Assembly (NCBI RefSeq): GCF_001428625.1 | Contig: NZ_LMIE01000001.1 | Location: 1,126 to 65,125 of the forward strand | Reading direction: 5' to 3' | DNA from: Hydrogenophaga sp. Root209 | Lineage (GTDB): Bacteria; Pseudomonadota; Gammaproteobacteria; Burkholderiales; Burkholderiaceae_C | DNA length: 64,000 bases | Shown here: piece by piece, positions 26,095 through 34,842 of the stretch | How the letters are laid out: every line of letters begins with the position of its first letter | How positions within the stretch are numbered: the stretch's first letter is position 1 | Notes under the pieces: generated by a model | Told to the model about the DNA's origin: nothing | Databases searched by the model: none | Seen by the model: the letters and a program-made list of their open reading frames with translations, nothing else | Made by a program: the position numbers and the translations under genes

Positions 26095-27762
26095 TCAGAA
26101 ACGCGCGGTCAACGTGAACCAGAGAGCAGGTTCGTCGTTGAGCGTCGGGCGCCCGAGCAGCGGCCAGGCCAGCGTGGTTTGCAAGCTCAGTGGCGTGCCT
26201 GCGGCAGACCATTCGGCGTTCAGGCCGATGCCCGCGCCGGAGAGCGTGCGGTGGCTGGCGGCGCCGGGGTCAAAAGGTCTGCGGTTGAAGACCACACGCC
26301 CGATGTCGTAGAACACCACGCCCTGCAGCGCGGGTGAGAGGCTTTGCCGCCACTCCAGGGTGAGGCGATCGGCCTCGTCGCCACTGGCTTCACCGCTGGC
26401 GTAGGCGCGCACCGCGCGCGGGCCGCCGATGGCGAACTTCTCGGCGCTGTCGAGGTTGCGGCTGGCGCGCTGGCCGGCGTGGGCCACGAAGATCTGCGAA
26501 TGCGAAGCCACGCGCTGCAGGTGGCTGATTTCCCATTCCCAACGGGTGAAGTGGCCCTGGGTGCGCGCCGTGCCGGCGTCCTGCGCGGCGGCGCCCGGGC
26601 TCTGGATGCGCAGGCGGCCGCTCACGATCTGCAGATCGGCGGTGGACAGGCGTTCGCCGGCCCGATCGTTCCAGCTGCCGCGCAAGGCGCCGCTGATCGT
26701 TGCCAGCGATTTGTCGGTAACCACCGCGACAGCATCGACCCGGTCGTGCAGCGACTGGTCGGCAGCGGTCAGCGTGGCGCTGATGCGACTGGTGGGTGTG
26801 AGCACGAACGGATGGTTCACGAAAGCGCGGCTGCTCCGGGCCCGGCCATTGGCCTGCAGTGCGGCGAAATCACCGCCCAGGCGGTAGCGCGTTTCCTGGT
26901 GTGACAGGCCGGCGCGCGTGCCGACACTGGCCACCGGCAGCTCGTAGACGATGCGGCCATGGCGCAGAGCGCGGCCGCTGGTGAGAGCCGCCAGACCGAG
27001 CTGATCGCCCAGACCCAGCGGGCTGTTGATCTGCAACAAAGCGGCCAGGCGGGCGCGGCCGGTGTAGCTGCTGCCGTGGTTGTCCAGCACCACGCTGCCC
27101 TGTGCCGGTGGCGCGGCATCGAATTCGAGGCCCAGCCGTGAAGTGCCCACGCGTTCACCAGGCTGCAGGGTGGCGCGCGCCGCGCCCACACCGGGCGTGC
27201 TGTTCCACTGCAGCAGGGCGCGCTCGATGGGTGCGGTGGCGATGACCTCGCCGACCTGCACATCACCCAGCGTGGCGGACAGGACCGCATCGCTCAGGCG
27301 GCTGCTGTTGTTCAGCTCCACGCGATCGATGCGGCCTTCGAGCACGTCGATGCGCACCTCTCCGGCTGTGACGTCTTGCGCCGGCACGAAGGCGCGCGCC
27401 ACCGGGTAGCCGTTTGCGCGGTAGTGGTCGGTGATGCGCCGCGCGGCGGCCTGCACATCGGCCAGGGTGCGCCCGGGGCCGGACAGGTCGGCCACCAGCG
27501 CGAGCAGTTCGTCGGTGGACAACACCGTGTTGCCCTGCAGGACCACGGCCGTGACTGTGAACCGCGCGCCGCCCGCGGCGCCCGCACCATTGGCGGGTTC
27601 ACGGATGCCGATGGGCGGTGTCGCGGGCACCGGCACCGGGGGCCGTGGCAAGACCTCGCGCTGGATCTGCCCGGCATCGGGCACCGGCTGAGCGGCCGCC
27701 ATGCTCGCCATGGCCAGCAAGGCGGGTATCGGGAGCCAGGAGGAGTACGGAGCAGAGCGCAT
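26095..27762 (-). CDS. ShlB/FhaC/HecB-family TpsB outer-membrane transporter
   Basis: A 555-residue two-partner-secretion pore. The signal peptide is MRSAPYSSWLPIPALLAMASMAAAQ. A proline-rich linker follows, then a POTRA region (FTVTAVVLQGNTVLSTDELLALV, residues about 68-140, and GRIDRVELNN). The rest is a 16-strand beta-barrel pattern with ERVGTSRLGLEFD and GPRAVRAYASGEASGDE (lid-lock-type motif), ending in aromatic Phe (TLTARF), the outer-membrane insertion signal. I chose the ATG at 27762 because upstream codons lack a signal-peptide start. It precedes the exoprotein gene, its likely only cargo. Confidence 0.9.
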   Translation of the reverse strand: MRSAPYSSWLPIPALLAMASMAAAQPVPDAGQIQREVLPRPPVPVPATPPIGIREPANGAGAAGGARFTVTAVVLQGNTVLSTDELLALVADLSGPGRTLADVQAAARRITDHYRANGYPVARAFVPAQDVTAGEVRIDVLEGRIDRVELNNSSRLSDAVLSATLGDVQVGEVIATAPIERALLQWNSTPGVGAARATLQPGERVGTSRLGLEFDAAPPAQGSVVLDNHGSSYTGRARLAALLQINSPLGLGDQLGLAALTSGRALRHGRIVYELPVASVGTRAGLSHQETRYRLGGDFAALQANGRARSSRAFVNHPFVLTPTSRISATLTAADQSLHDRVDAVAVVTDKSLATISGALRGSWNDRAGERLSTADLQIVSGRLRIQSPGAAAQDAGTARTQGHFTRWEWEISHLQRVASHSQIFVAHAGQRASRNLDSAEKFAIGGPRAVRAYASGEASGDEADRLTLEWRQSLSPALQGVVFYDIGRVVFNRRPFDPGAASHRTLSGAGIGLNAEWSAAGTPLSLQTTLAWPLLGRPTLNDEPALWFTLTARF

Positions 27763-27944
27763 GGACGGCCAACCAGGTGTGTGGAAAGTGGGCCGATACC
27801 CCGGAGAAAGGGAAAAGTGCGCCACCTTCAAGGCCGAGCGACGGCCGGGAGTGCGAAGATGGCCATTTTTCAATCCGCTCGACACCGTACCAATACCGCT
27901 TCCGCACTACTTTGCCCGTACACCTTCCTTTCATCTCCACACAC

Positions 27945-29564
27945 ATGCTCGATCGCCTCAATGCCCTGTATCCCGTGCGCTACACCGCGCTTGGCCTGTG
28001 TGTGGTGCTGGCACTGCTGAGCCTGTTCACGCTGATCGCGTTCGGCATCGGTGGCTTCTGGTTCCTGGTGTTCGCCGGCCTCTCGGCGCTGGGCATCCAC
28101 GACGTGCGCCAGACCAGGAGCTCGGTGCTGCGCAACTACCCCGTCATCGGCCACCTGCGCTTCATGCTGGAGAAGATCCGCCCCGAGATCCGCCAGTACT
28201 TTCTGGAAAGCGACAACGAAACCACACCGTTCTCGCGCAGCCAGCGAAGCCTGGCCTACGCGCGCGCCAAGGGCGAGACCGACAAGCGCCCCTTTGGTAC
28301 GCAGGTGGATCAGAACGCCACCGGCCACGAGTGGCTCAACCACTCGATGTCACCCAGCCTGATTGCCTCGCACGACTTTCGCCTCACCATCGGCGGGCCG
28401 GGCTGCACGCAGCCGTATGAGGCCAGCGTGTTCAACATCTCGGCCATGAGCTTCGGCGCGCTCTCGGCCAACGCGATCCAGGCACTCAACGCCGGTGCCA
28501 AGCGCGGCGGCTTCGCGCACGACACCGGCGAAGGTTCGATCTCCGCCTACCACCGGCTGCACGGTGGCGACCTGATCTGGGAAGTCGGCTCGGGCTACTT
28601 TGGCTGCCGCGACGAAAACGGCCACTTCAGCCCCGACCGCTTCAAGGCCAACGCCATGGACCCGCAGGTGAAGATGGTCGAGATCAAGCTCAGCCAGGGC
28701 GCCAAGCCCGGGCACGGCGGTGTGTTGCCGGGGCCGAAGGTCACGCCCGAGATCGCGGCCGCGCGCGGCGTGATCGCCGGCCAGGACTGCATCTCACCCG
28801 CCGCTCACAGCGCGTTCTCCACGCCGATCGAACTCATGCACTTCATCGTCCGGCTGCGTGAACTCTCCGGCGGCAAGCCGGTGGGCTTCAAGCTGTGCAT
28901 CGGCCACCCGTGGGAGTGGTTCGCCATCGTCAAGGCCATGCTGGCCACCGGCATCACGCCCGACTTCGTCGTGGTCGATGGCGCCGAGGGAGGCACCGGT
29001 GCGGCACCGCTTGAATTCACCGATCACGTGGGCGCGCCGCTGCAGGAAGGCCTGCGCCTGGTGCACAACACGCTGGTGGGGGTGAACCTGCGCGACCGCA
29101 TCAAGATCGGTTGCGCGGGCAAGGTGATCAGCGCCTTCGACATCGTGCGCGCCATGGCCATCGGTGCCGACTGGTGCAACAGCGCACGCGGCTTCATGTT
29201 TGCGCTGGGCTGCATCCAGGCCCAGAGCTGCCACACCGGGCAATGCCCCACAGGCGTGACCACCCAGGACCCGGTGCGCCAGCAAGCGCTGGTGGTGCCC
29301 GACAAGGCCGAGCGCGTGCACCAGTTTCACCAGCGCACACTCGTGGCGTTGCAAGAACTCATCCAGGCCGCCGGCCTGCAACACCCTGGCGAGATCACCG
29401 CCCACCACCTGGTGCGCCGCGTCAACCAGAACGAGGTGCGCCTGCTCGCCAACCTGCTGCCAGAAACCCTGCCCGGCGCCCTGCTGCACGACCTCACCGG
29501 CCAGCACGCGGTGTTCACCATCTACTGGCCGCAGGCGCATGCGGACCGGTTCGCACTGGGCTGA
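27945..29564 (+). CDS. FMN-binding glutamate-synthase-family protein
   Basis: A 539-residue membrane-anchored homologue of the glutamate synthase FMN domain. One or two hydrophobic spans at residues 14-52 precede a TIM barrel with FNISAMSFGALSANAI, GEGSISAYHRLHGGDLIWEVGSG, KPGHGGVLPG and DGAEGGTGAAP. The Cys cluster in CIQAQSCHTGQCPTG matches the 3Fe-4S site. It lacks the amidotransferase domain of GltB, so it is not a full glutamate synthase; the physiological reaction is unknown. Divergent from the TPS pair and transcribed alone. Confidence 0.85.
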   Translation: MLDRLNALYPVRYTALGLCVVLALLSLFTLIAFGIGGFWFLVFAGLSALGIHDVRQTRSSVLRNYPVIGHLRFMLEKIRPEIRQYFLESDNETTPFSRSQRSLAYARAKGETDKRPFGTQVDQNATGHEWLNHSMSPSLIASHDFRLTIGGPGCTQPYEASVFNISAMSFGALSANAIQALNAGAKRGGFAHDTGEGSISAYHRLHGGDLIWEVGSGYFGCRDENGHFSPDRFKANAMDPQVKMVEIKLSQGAKPGHGGVLPGPKVTPEIAAARGVIAGQDCISPAAHSAFSTPIELMHFIVRLRELSGGKPVGFKLCIGHPWEWFAIVKAMLATGITPDFVVVDGAEGGTGAAPLEFTDHVGAPLQEGLRLVHNTLVGVNLRDRIKIGCAGKVISAFDIVRAMAIGADWCNSARGFMFALGCIQAQSCHTGQCPTGVTTQDPVRQQALVVPDKAERVHQFHQRTLVALQELIQAAGLQHPGEITAHHLVRRVNQNEVRLLANLLPETLPGALLHDLTGQHAVFTIYWPQAHADRFALG

Positions 29565-29612
29565 ATCAGGCCCCGACCTGCCTTGGGATCGACGCCTTCG
29601 GGTGCAAGAACA

Positions 29613-30089
29613 TCACCGGGTCCAAACCAGGATCGCACACACCGCGGACGCCAGGCCAGCCGCGGTACGCACATGGTTCCAGAAGATCCATTCGCGCACA
29701 TAAACCGGCCAGTAGACCGCCGCCTCCGCAGACGCGGCGTCGAGGCGCGCCAGGCGGTCGTTGCGTGGCACGTTGAAGACCATGGTGACGCCGAAGGTGC
29801 CCACGGCGTAAAGCAGGCCGGCCGCGAGCAGCCAGGCCGAGCGCGGCGCGCTCCACAGAAGGCAGGCGACCACCACACACGCGATGGACAGCAGCAGTGT
29901 GCACATGAAGGCGCCCATGAACCACGGGTTGATCACCACGACGTTGATGCGCTGCATGGCCGCCACGCCCTGGGCCGCGGGCAACTGCGCCAGCGCCCTC
30001 ATCACGAAGCTGGAGAAGGCAAAGAACACGCCGCCCACCGTGGCCGCGCCCAAGGCGGTGAAGAGCACCAGAAGGTCGGTCATGCTCAT
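29613..30089 (-). CDS. DUF1772 (anthrone-oxygenase-like) membrane protein
   Basis: A 158-residue protein with four predicted membrane spans (LVLFTALGAATVGGVFFAFSS at residues 6-26, WFMGAFMCTLLLSIACVVVAC, LLAAGLLYAVGTFGVT and the C-terminal span). The NVPRNDRLARLD motif near residue 114 and INPWFMGAF are typical of DUF1772. Fungal relatives include anthrone oxygenase, but bacterial function is unknown. The ATG overlaps the stop of the preceding DUF488-like gene (ATGA), so the two are coupled; an AGGTGG ribosome site lies 6 bases upstream. Confidence 0.8.
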   Translation of the reverse strand: MSMTDLLVLFTALGAATVGGVFFAFSSFVMRALAQLPAAQGVAAMQRINVVVINPWFMGAFMCTLLLSIACVVVACLLWSAPRSAWLLAAGLLYAVGTFGVTMVFNVPRNDRLARLDAASAEAAVYWPVYVREWIFWNHVRTAAGLASAVCAILVWTR

Positions 30090-30271
30090 GGTTCCACCTT
30101 CGCGCCTTTCTCCAGCAGCAGCTCGCGCAGAACCGAGCGGTGGCAGTGCGATTCGTGCTCGCAGTAACAGCCCATCCTGGGCACGCCGCGCGGCGGGCAT
30201 CGCACAGTGCCGATGCGGGTGCCTTCGTCCGCCACCCTCTCGCTGCCCAGCCGAACCACGCGAATGACCAT
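30086..30271 (-). CDS. DUF488-like protein, apparently with an internal deletion
   Basis: Only 61 residues. The start (MVIRVVRLGSERVADEGTRI and IGTVRCPPRGVPR) matches the beginning of DUF488 proteins and the end (GCYCEHESHCHRSVLRELLL) matches their end, but the 70-80 residues that normally lie between are absent. The reading frame is kept. The start is supported by a strong GAGGAG ribosome site 6 bases before the ATG, and the stop is coupled to the DUF1772 gene. It may be a decayed gene kept only for coupling, or a genuine mini-protein. Comparison with the family is from memory. Confidence 0.6.
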   Translation of the reverse strand: MVIRVVRLGSERVADEGTRIGTVRCPPRGVPRMGCYCEHESHCHRSVLRELLLEKGAKVEP

Positions 30272-30311
30272 GTTGCGCTCCTCGTGTTGTTGCAACCCCG
30301 ACCGTCGCTGA

Positions 30312-31436
30312 TCAGATGCGCGAACCGTCTTCCAGGAATCGCTCCTCGCGCTCGAACACACCTTGCGCGCCGTAGTGCTTGCGGCGCAGCAACACGCCGC
30401 GCTCGCCGTGTTCGTCCTCTCGCGCGAGCACACCCGCTTCGGTGAAGTATTTCTGCCAGCCTTGCAGACGCCCGTTGTGCTCGTTGTTCACCGCCGCGGG
30501 CAGGCCGTTGTCCCAGAAACTCTCGGTGGTGCGCTCCTGGTTGCGGCCGTCGCGGCGAATCTGCTGGCGCAGCTTCTGCTTGCCGTTCAGGTACCACTGG
30601 TGGATGCGCTGCTCGTGGCCGTCGGCCCAGCGGGTTTCCTGCGTGAGTTGACCGCTCTCGGCCCACTCGCGCGCGATCCCCTCGCGGCCCTCGCGGCTGT
30701 TGGGGTCGCGTTCGATGAAGTCGGCCTCGGAGCGCGGCTTGCCCGATGGGTAGAACACCCGCTTGATGCGCCGGCCCTCCTTGAGCTCTTCGGTGCGCAC
30801 GAGTCGACCTTCGCGGTCCAGCACAGTCAGGCGCTGCAGTTGGCCTTTCAGGTAGCTCACGGTGCCCACGGGCTGGCCCGCTTCGCGGTACAGCGTGACG
30901 TCGCTGGCGCGGCCAGCGTGACCACACACCTCGCGGTCTTGCGGCACCAGCGTCACGGCGGCGCAGCGCAGCTCGGTCAAGCGGCCATCGGCCAGGTAGC
31001 CGATGGTGAGCACGGTGCGCCGCCCGGCCGCGAAATGCAGTTCCTGCAGATGCCCGGCTTCGGCATAATTTTTCTGCACGCCCACGGCACTGCCGTCTTC
31101 CAGGTTCTCTTCCTTGCGCAGCGTGCCCTTGCCATCGAACGTGCGCGCCAGGCCGTCGCGGTTGCCGCGTTCGTTGACGCTGTACTCGCGGCGCTCGCCG
31201 TCGGCCAGCTCCATCACCACCGGTCCATGGATGCGGCCATCGCGAAGCGTCTGGTCCAGGCGGCGCACCTGGCCATCGTCGTTGACGCAGCGCATCAAGC
31301 CACTCTTGCCGGCGGTGGTGTTGCCGTTGTAGGGGCTCACGCTTTCACCATTGAGTTCGCAGCGCGGGATGGCCCAGGCAGTGGCGCTGCACAAGGCGCA
31401 GGCGACGAGCGACAGCAGGCGAATTTCAATCCACAT
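30312..31436 (-). CDS. Exported MORN-repeat (YwqK-type) protein
   Basis: A 374-residue protein with a Sec signal peptide (RLLSLVACALCSATAWA, residues 5-21) and at least six degenerate MORN_2 units of the form Y-x2-G-x-(9)-G: for example LYREAGQPVGTVSY, FYPSGKPRSEADF, WYLNGKQKLRQQ, FWDNGLPAAVNNE and YFTEAGVLARED. Databases often name this repeat 'YwqK antitoxin', but a signal peptide makes an antitoxin role for a cytosolic toxin unlikely. Its start overlaps the PIN gene end by 11 bases. Function unknown; repeats usually form a beta-meander scaffold. Confidence 0.7.
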   Translation of the reverse strand: MWIEIRLLSLVACALCSATAWAIPRCELNGESVSPYNGNTTAGKSGLMRCVNDDGQVRRLDQTLRDGRIHGPVVMELADGERREYSVNERGNRDGLARTFDGKGTLRKEENLEDGSAVGVQKNYAEAGHLQELHFAAGRRTVLTIGYLADGRLTELRCAAVTLVPQDREVCGHAGRASDVTLYREAGQPVGTVSYLKGQLQRLTVLDREGRLVRTEELKEGRRIKRVFYPSGKPRSEADFIERDPNSREGREGIAREWAESGQLTQETRWADGHEQRIHQWYLNGKQKLRQQIRRDGRNQERTTESFWDNGLPAAVNNEHNGRLQGWQKYFTEAGVLAREDEHGERGVLLRRKHYGAQGVFEREERFLEDGSRI

Positions 31437-31842
31437 GGCTGGGACTCCACTCTCGACAGACGTTGACGCCCACGCGCGCCAGCCGCCTGGCCATGCACAG
31501 CACCGCGTCGTCCTTGCTGACCAGTGTGGCGCGGTGGGCCGTTGCGAGGTCGATGAACTTCTGGTCGTCAGGGTCTTTGCAGGTGTAGGCCGCCTTGGGT
31601 GCGTCGGGCACGAGGCGTGTGCAGCGGTCGAAGGCGTCGAGCACATCCTGCGCGGGCCGGGCCTGCGCGCTCAGGCGGCGCGCGATCTGCGGGTAGGCCA
31701 GCACGCGCACGAGCTCCTCACGCATCGCGGCGGTGGCCAGCCATTCACCGGGCGTGCGCTCCAGAGCCTTGCGCAGCGGCGCGGTGGCCGGATCCTGGAA
31801 AACGAAAAGGTCGAGCGCGATGTTGGTGTCGAGCACCAGCAT
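31426..31842 (-). CDS. PIN-domain protein (putative ribonuclease toxin-like)
   Basis: A 138-residue PIN-fold protein. The acidic metal site is visible as LVLDTNIALDL (Asp near residue 5), a mid Glu in REELVRVLAYPQ, DPDDQKFIDLA and SKDDAVLC. PIN proteins cleave RNA; many are toxins of toxin-antitoxin pairs, but no small antitoxin gene lies upstream, where the THUMP methyltransferase ends 30 bases away. The ATG at 31842 starts directly before VLDTN; a GTG nine codons upstream is an alternative. It overlaps the MORN-repeat gene by 11 bases at its 3' end. Confidence 0.78.
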   Translation of the reverse strand: MLVLDTNIALDLFVFQDPATAPLRKALERTPGEWLATAAMREELVRVLAYPQIARRLSAQARPAQDVLDAFDRCTRLVPDAPKAAYTCKDPDDQKFIDLATAHRATLVSKDDAVLCMARRLARVGVNVCREWSPSHVD

Positions 31843-31871
31843 GTCGGTGGTGTCGGGCACCTCGGCCACGC

Positions 31872-33212
31872 TCAGGCCTCGGGTTCGGTGCGCGGCTTGC
31901 GTGCGGTGAGATCGAAGCGGAACAGGCGGCATTCGATCGGGCCGTTCCACAGCGGCACGCGGCGCGATTCCTTGAAGCGCATCTTGCCGGGCAGCTTGAG
32001 ATCGGGCGTGAGCAGCCAGGCGGTCCAGCCGGCGTAGTGGCTCTTCCAGTGGGCGGCGAGCTGGTTGAAGAAGTCGCTGCCGTCGCCGCCATCAGGCATC
32101 TGCGCGCTTTCCCTGCCGAGTCCGGGCGCGGGTGGCGCCGCCTTGCCGACCGTGAACGTGCGTGGTTCGCGCGGTGCCATGCGCTGGGCGCGGGCGCTGG
32201 CGCGGTCTTCCGAGCTTTGCCCGGCTACACCGGCGGCGGCAATGCGCTCGCCATACGGCGGATTGAGAAGCATCACGCCGGGCCGGTCACTGGGCGGCAT
32301 GCGCTGCAGGGCGTCGCCGCCGCGCAGCTCGATGGCGTGGGCCACACCCGCGCGCTCGGCGTTGCGCTGCGCGAAGTCGACCATGCGGAAGGACACATCG
32401 CTGCCGAAGACGATGGGTGCGTGACCCTCTGGCCACTCGCGCTGCTGGCGCTCGGCGTCTTCCAGGATGGGTTGCCACACGTGCGGCTGGAACGGCAGCA
32501 GCTTCTCGAAGGCGAAACGGCGCAGCAGGCCGGGCGCGATGTTGAGCGCGATCTGCGCGGCCTCGATCACCACCGTGCCGCTGCCGCAGCAAGGGTCGTA
32601 CAGCGGCACGATGGCGTCCAGCGGCTGGTCGGCACAGGCATCCCATCCGGTGGCGGCGATCATGGCCGCGGCCAGGGTTTCCTTCAGCGGCGCATCGCCC
32701 TTGTCCTCGCGCCAACCGCGCTTGAACAGCGGCTCGCCCGAGGTGTCGATGTACAGGCTCACCGTGTCGGTGGTCAGGTGCACGTAGATGCGCACGTCGG
32801 GCCAGGTGGTGTTGACGCTGGGGCGCTCGCCACGCTTCTCGCGGAACCGGTCGCAGATCGCGTCTTTCACCTTCAGCGCGGCGAAGTTCAGGCTGGTCAG
32901 CGGGCTGTGCTGCGCGGTGATCTCGACCTTGATGGTCTGCGCCGGCGTGAACCAGATCTCCCAGGCCACGTCACTGGCGGCGTGGTAGAGGTCTTGTTCG
33001 CTGCGGTACTCGCCGTGCCAGAGCTGCACCAGCACCCGCTGCGTGAGGCGGCTGTGCAGGTTCAGGCGCATGGCGTCGCGCCATGAGGCGTTGAGCGCTA
33101 CACCGCCGCGCGCCTTGTGTGGTGCGTCCACGCCGGTGATGCGTTTCACCTCGGCGGCGAGCATGTCCTCCACGCCGGCGGCGCAGGGAAGGAAAACTTG
33201 TAACTGGTTCAA
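31872..33212 (-). CDS. THUMP-domain class I RNA methyltransferase (RlmL N-terminal-like)
   Basis: A 446-residue SAM-dependent RNA methyltransferase. The THUMP region spans about residues 40-160, followed by a Rossmann methyltransferase domain with PLYDPCCGSGTVVIEAA near 207 and the catalytic NPPYGER near 320. It resembles the N-terminal m2G2445 module of RlmL or its stand-alone relatives; target guanosine in 23S rRNA is the likely substrate. The start codon is TTG, and TTGA overlaps the rpoN stop, implying coupling. An insert rich in Pro/Gly follows NPPYGER. Confidence 0.85.
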   Translation of the reverse strand: MNQLQVFLPCAAGVEDMLAAEVKRITGVDAPHKARGGVALNASWRDAMRLNLHSRLTQRVLVQLWHGEYRSEQDLYHAASDVAWEIWFTPAQTIKVEITAQHSPLTSLNFAALKVKDAICDRFREKRGERPSVNTTWPDVRIYVHLTTDTVSLYIDTSGEPLFKRGWREDKGDAPLKETLAAAMIAATGWDACADQPLDAIVPLYDPCCGSGTVVIEAAQIALNIAPGLLRRFAFEKLLPFQPHVWQPILEDAERQQREWPEGHAPIVFGSDVSFRMVDFAQRNAERAGVAHAIELRGGDALQRMPPSDRPGVMLLNPPYGERIAAAGVAGQSSEDRASARAQRMAPREPRTFTVGKAAPPAPGLGRESAQMPDGGDGSDFFNQLAAHWKSHYAGWTAWLLTPDLKLPGKMRFKESRRVPLWNGPIECRLFRFDLTARKPRTEPEA

Positions 33213-34837
33213 AGCGATTTTCTAAGGTTCGCAGGCGCGATGCGCAAGGCTTCTCGATACTTGGCCACGGTGCGCCGCGCGCACTCGATGCCCTGCTCGC
33301 GCAGCAGGTCGGAGAGCTGGTTGTCCGACAGCGGTTTGGCCGGCTCCTCGGCCGAGATGAACTGCTTGAGCAGCGCGCGCACCGCCGTGCTCGACGCATT
33401 GCCACCGGTTTCGGTGCCCAGCGACGAACCGAAGAAGTACTTGAGTTCGTAGGTGCCGAAGGGCGTGGACATGTACTTCGCGGTGGTCACGCGGCTGATG
33501 GTGGACTCGTGCAGGCCGAGCTCGTCGGCGATCTCGCGCAGCACCAGCGGGCGCATGGCGAGCTCGCCGTGCATGAAGAAATTGCGCTGGCGCTCGACGA
33601 TAGCGCTGGAGACGCGCAGGATGGTGTCGAAGCGCTGCTGGATGTTCTTGATGAACCAGCGCGCTTCCTGCAGGCGCTGCTGCATCGCGGCGTGCCCGGC
33701 CTCGCCGCCGTTGTCGCGCCCGCCGCGGTTCTGGCGCATGGCGCTGGCGTACACATCGTGCACGCGCAGGCGCGGCATCACCTCGGGGTTGAGCAGCACC
33801 TTGAAGCCACGGCCGGCGTGCGTCACCAGCACGTCGGGCACGACCACGTTGCGTTCCACGTCCACGAAGCGGCGACCCGGTTTGGGCTCCAGCCGGGCAA
33901 TGAGACCGAGCGCGGCGCGCACCGTTTCGTCGTCCAGGCCGCACAGATTGCACAGGCGCTTCACGTCGCGCTTGGCCACCAGCTCCATGGACTGACCGCA
34001 GATGGCCAGGGCCGCGCGAGCCTCGGGCGTGTTGCGCATTTCCAGGATCTGCAGGCGCAGGCATTCGGCCAGGTTGCGCGCGCCCACCCCGGCGGGCTCC
34101 ATGTGCTGCAGCAGCTGCAGCGCCATGGTCAGGCGTTGTTCCAGCGCTTCGCGCTCTTCCAGCCCTTCGTTGGGGTCGTCGGTTTCCATCGGACCCGACA
34201 GGGCCTGCCAGGCCGCGGCCAGTTCGGCCAGGGTGTCTTCGATGTAGCCGTCATCGCTGAGGGACTCGATCAGGAAGTACAGCGCGGCGCGGTCTTCGTC
34301 CGACAGGCGCAGGCAGCGGGCCTGGTCGTGCAGGTGGTCTTGCAGGCTGATGTGGGCGCGGGCCAGGTCGGCTGCGCTGGCGGTGTCGTCGTCGCCTGAT
34401 GAATTGTTGTTGCGCGCGGGTGCGTCACCGCCCCATTCGCTGTCATCCGGCGCCATCTCCACCGTGCCGTCGCCTTCCCAGCTTTCTTCCACTGGCGTGG
34501 CGCCGTCGAGCTTTCCCTCGATGGCATCGCCTTCGCCGGTCTCACTGCTGGCGCTGCTGCTCGACTCGGTGCTGGAGAGCATGGGGCCGGGCGACTCGGG
34601 CAGCGCGGCCTCGGCGATCTGCTCGCCCGCGCTCACCGGTGCGTCGGTCTGCTCCAGTCCAAAGGCTTCGCGCTCGGCGAGGTCTTCGGAGCGTTCGAGG
34701 AACGGGTTCTCGTCGAGCATCTGCTCGACCTCCTGCGCCATCTCCAGCGTGGAGAGTTGCAGCAGGCGGATGGACTGCTGCAACTGGGGCGTGAGCGCCA
34801 GGTGCTGCGAGACGCGGAGTGACAGGCCTTGTTTCAC
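33209..34837 (-). CDS. rpoN: RNA polymerase sigma-54 factor
   Basis: A 542-residue sigma-54. Region I is MKQGLSLRVSQHLALTPQLQQSIRLLQLS, here shown by TPQLQQSIRLLQLS; an acidic Ser/Asp/Glu-rich region II runs to residue about 150; the core-binding domain contains LDDEPLQHMEPAGVGARNLAEC-type sequence (LLQHMEPAGVGARNLAEC). The C-terminal RpoN box ARRTVAKYRE recognises the -24/-12 promoter. Sigma-54 serves nitrogen and many other regulons with enhancer-binding activators. It follows lptB by 5 bases and is coupled to the methyltransferase downstream. Confidence 0.96.
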   Translation of the reverse strand: MKQGLSLRVSQHLALTPQLQQSIRLLQLSTLEMAQEVEQMLDENPFLERSEDLAEREAFGLEQTDAPVSAGEQIAEAALPESPGPMLSSTESSSSASSETGEGDAIEGKLDGATPVEESWEGDGTVEMAPDDSEWGGDAPARNNNSSGDDDTASAADLARAHISLQDHLHDQARCLRLSDEDRAALYFLIESLSDDGYIEDTLAELAAAWQALSGPMETDDPNEGLEEREALEQRLTMALQLLQHMEPAGVGARNLAECLRLQILEMRNTPEARAALAICGQSMELVAKRDVKRLCNLCGLDDETVRAALGLIARLEPKPGRRFVDVERNVVVPDVLVTHAGRGFKVLLNPEVMPRLRVHDVYASAMRQNRGGRDNGGEAGHAAMQQRLQEARWFIKNIQQRFDTILRVSSAIVERQRNFFMHGELAMRPLVLREIADELGLHESTISRVTTAKYMSTPFGTYELKYFFGSSLGTETGGNASSTAVRALLKQFISAEEPAKPLSDNQLSDLLREQGIECARRTVAKYREALRIAPANLRKSL

Positions 34838-34842
34838 AGGCC

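Noticed and set aside
24157-26337. Long plus-strand frame antisense to the filamentous exoprotein
   Set aside because: Mirror of the codon bias of the minus-strand gene; no recognisable domain.
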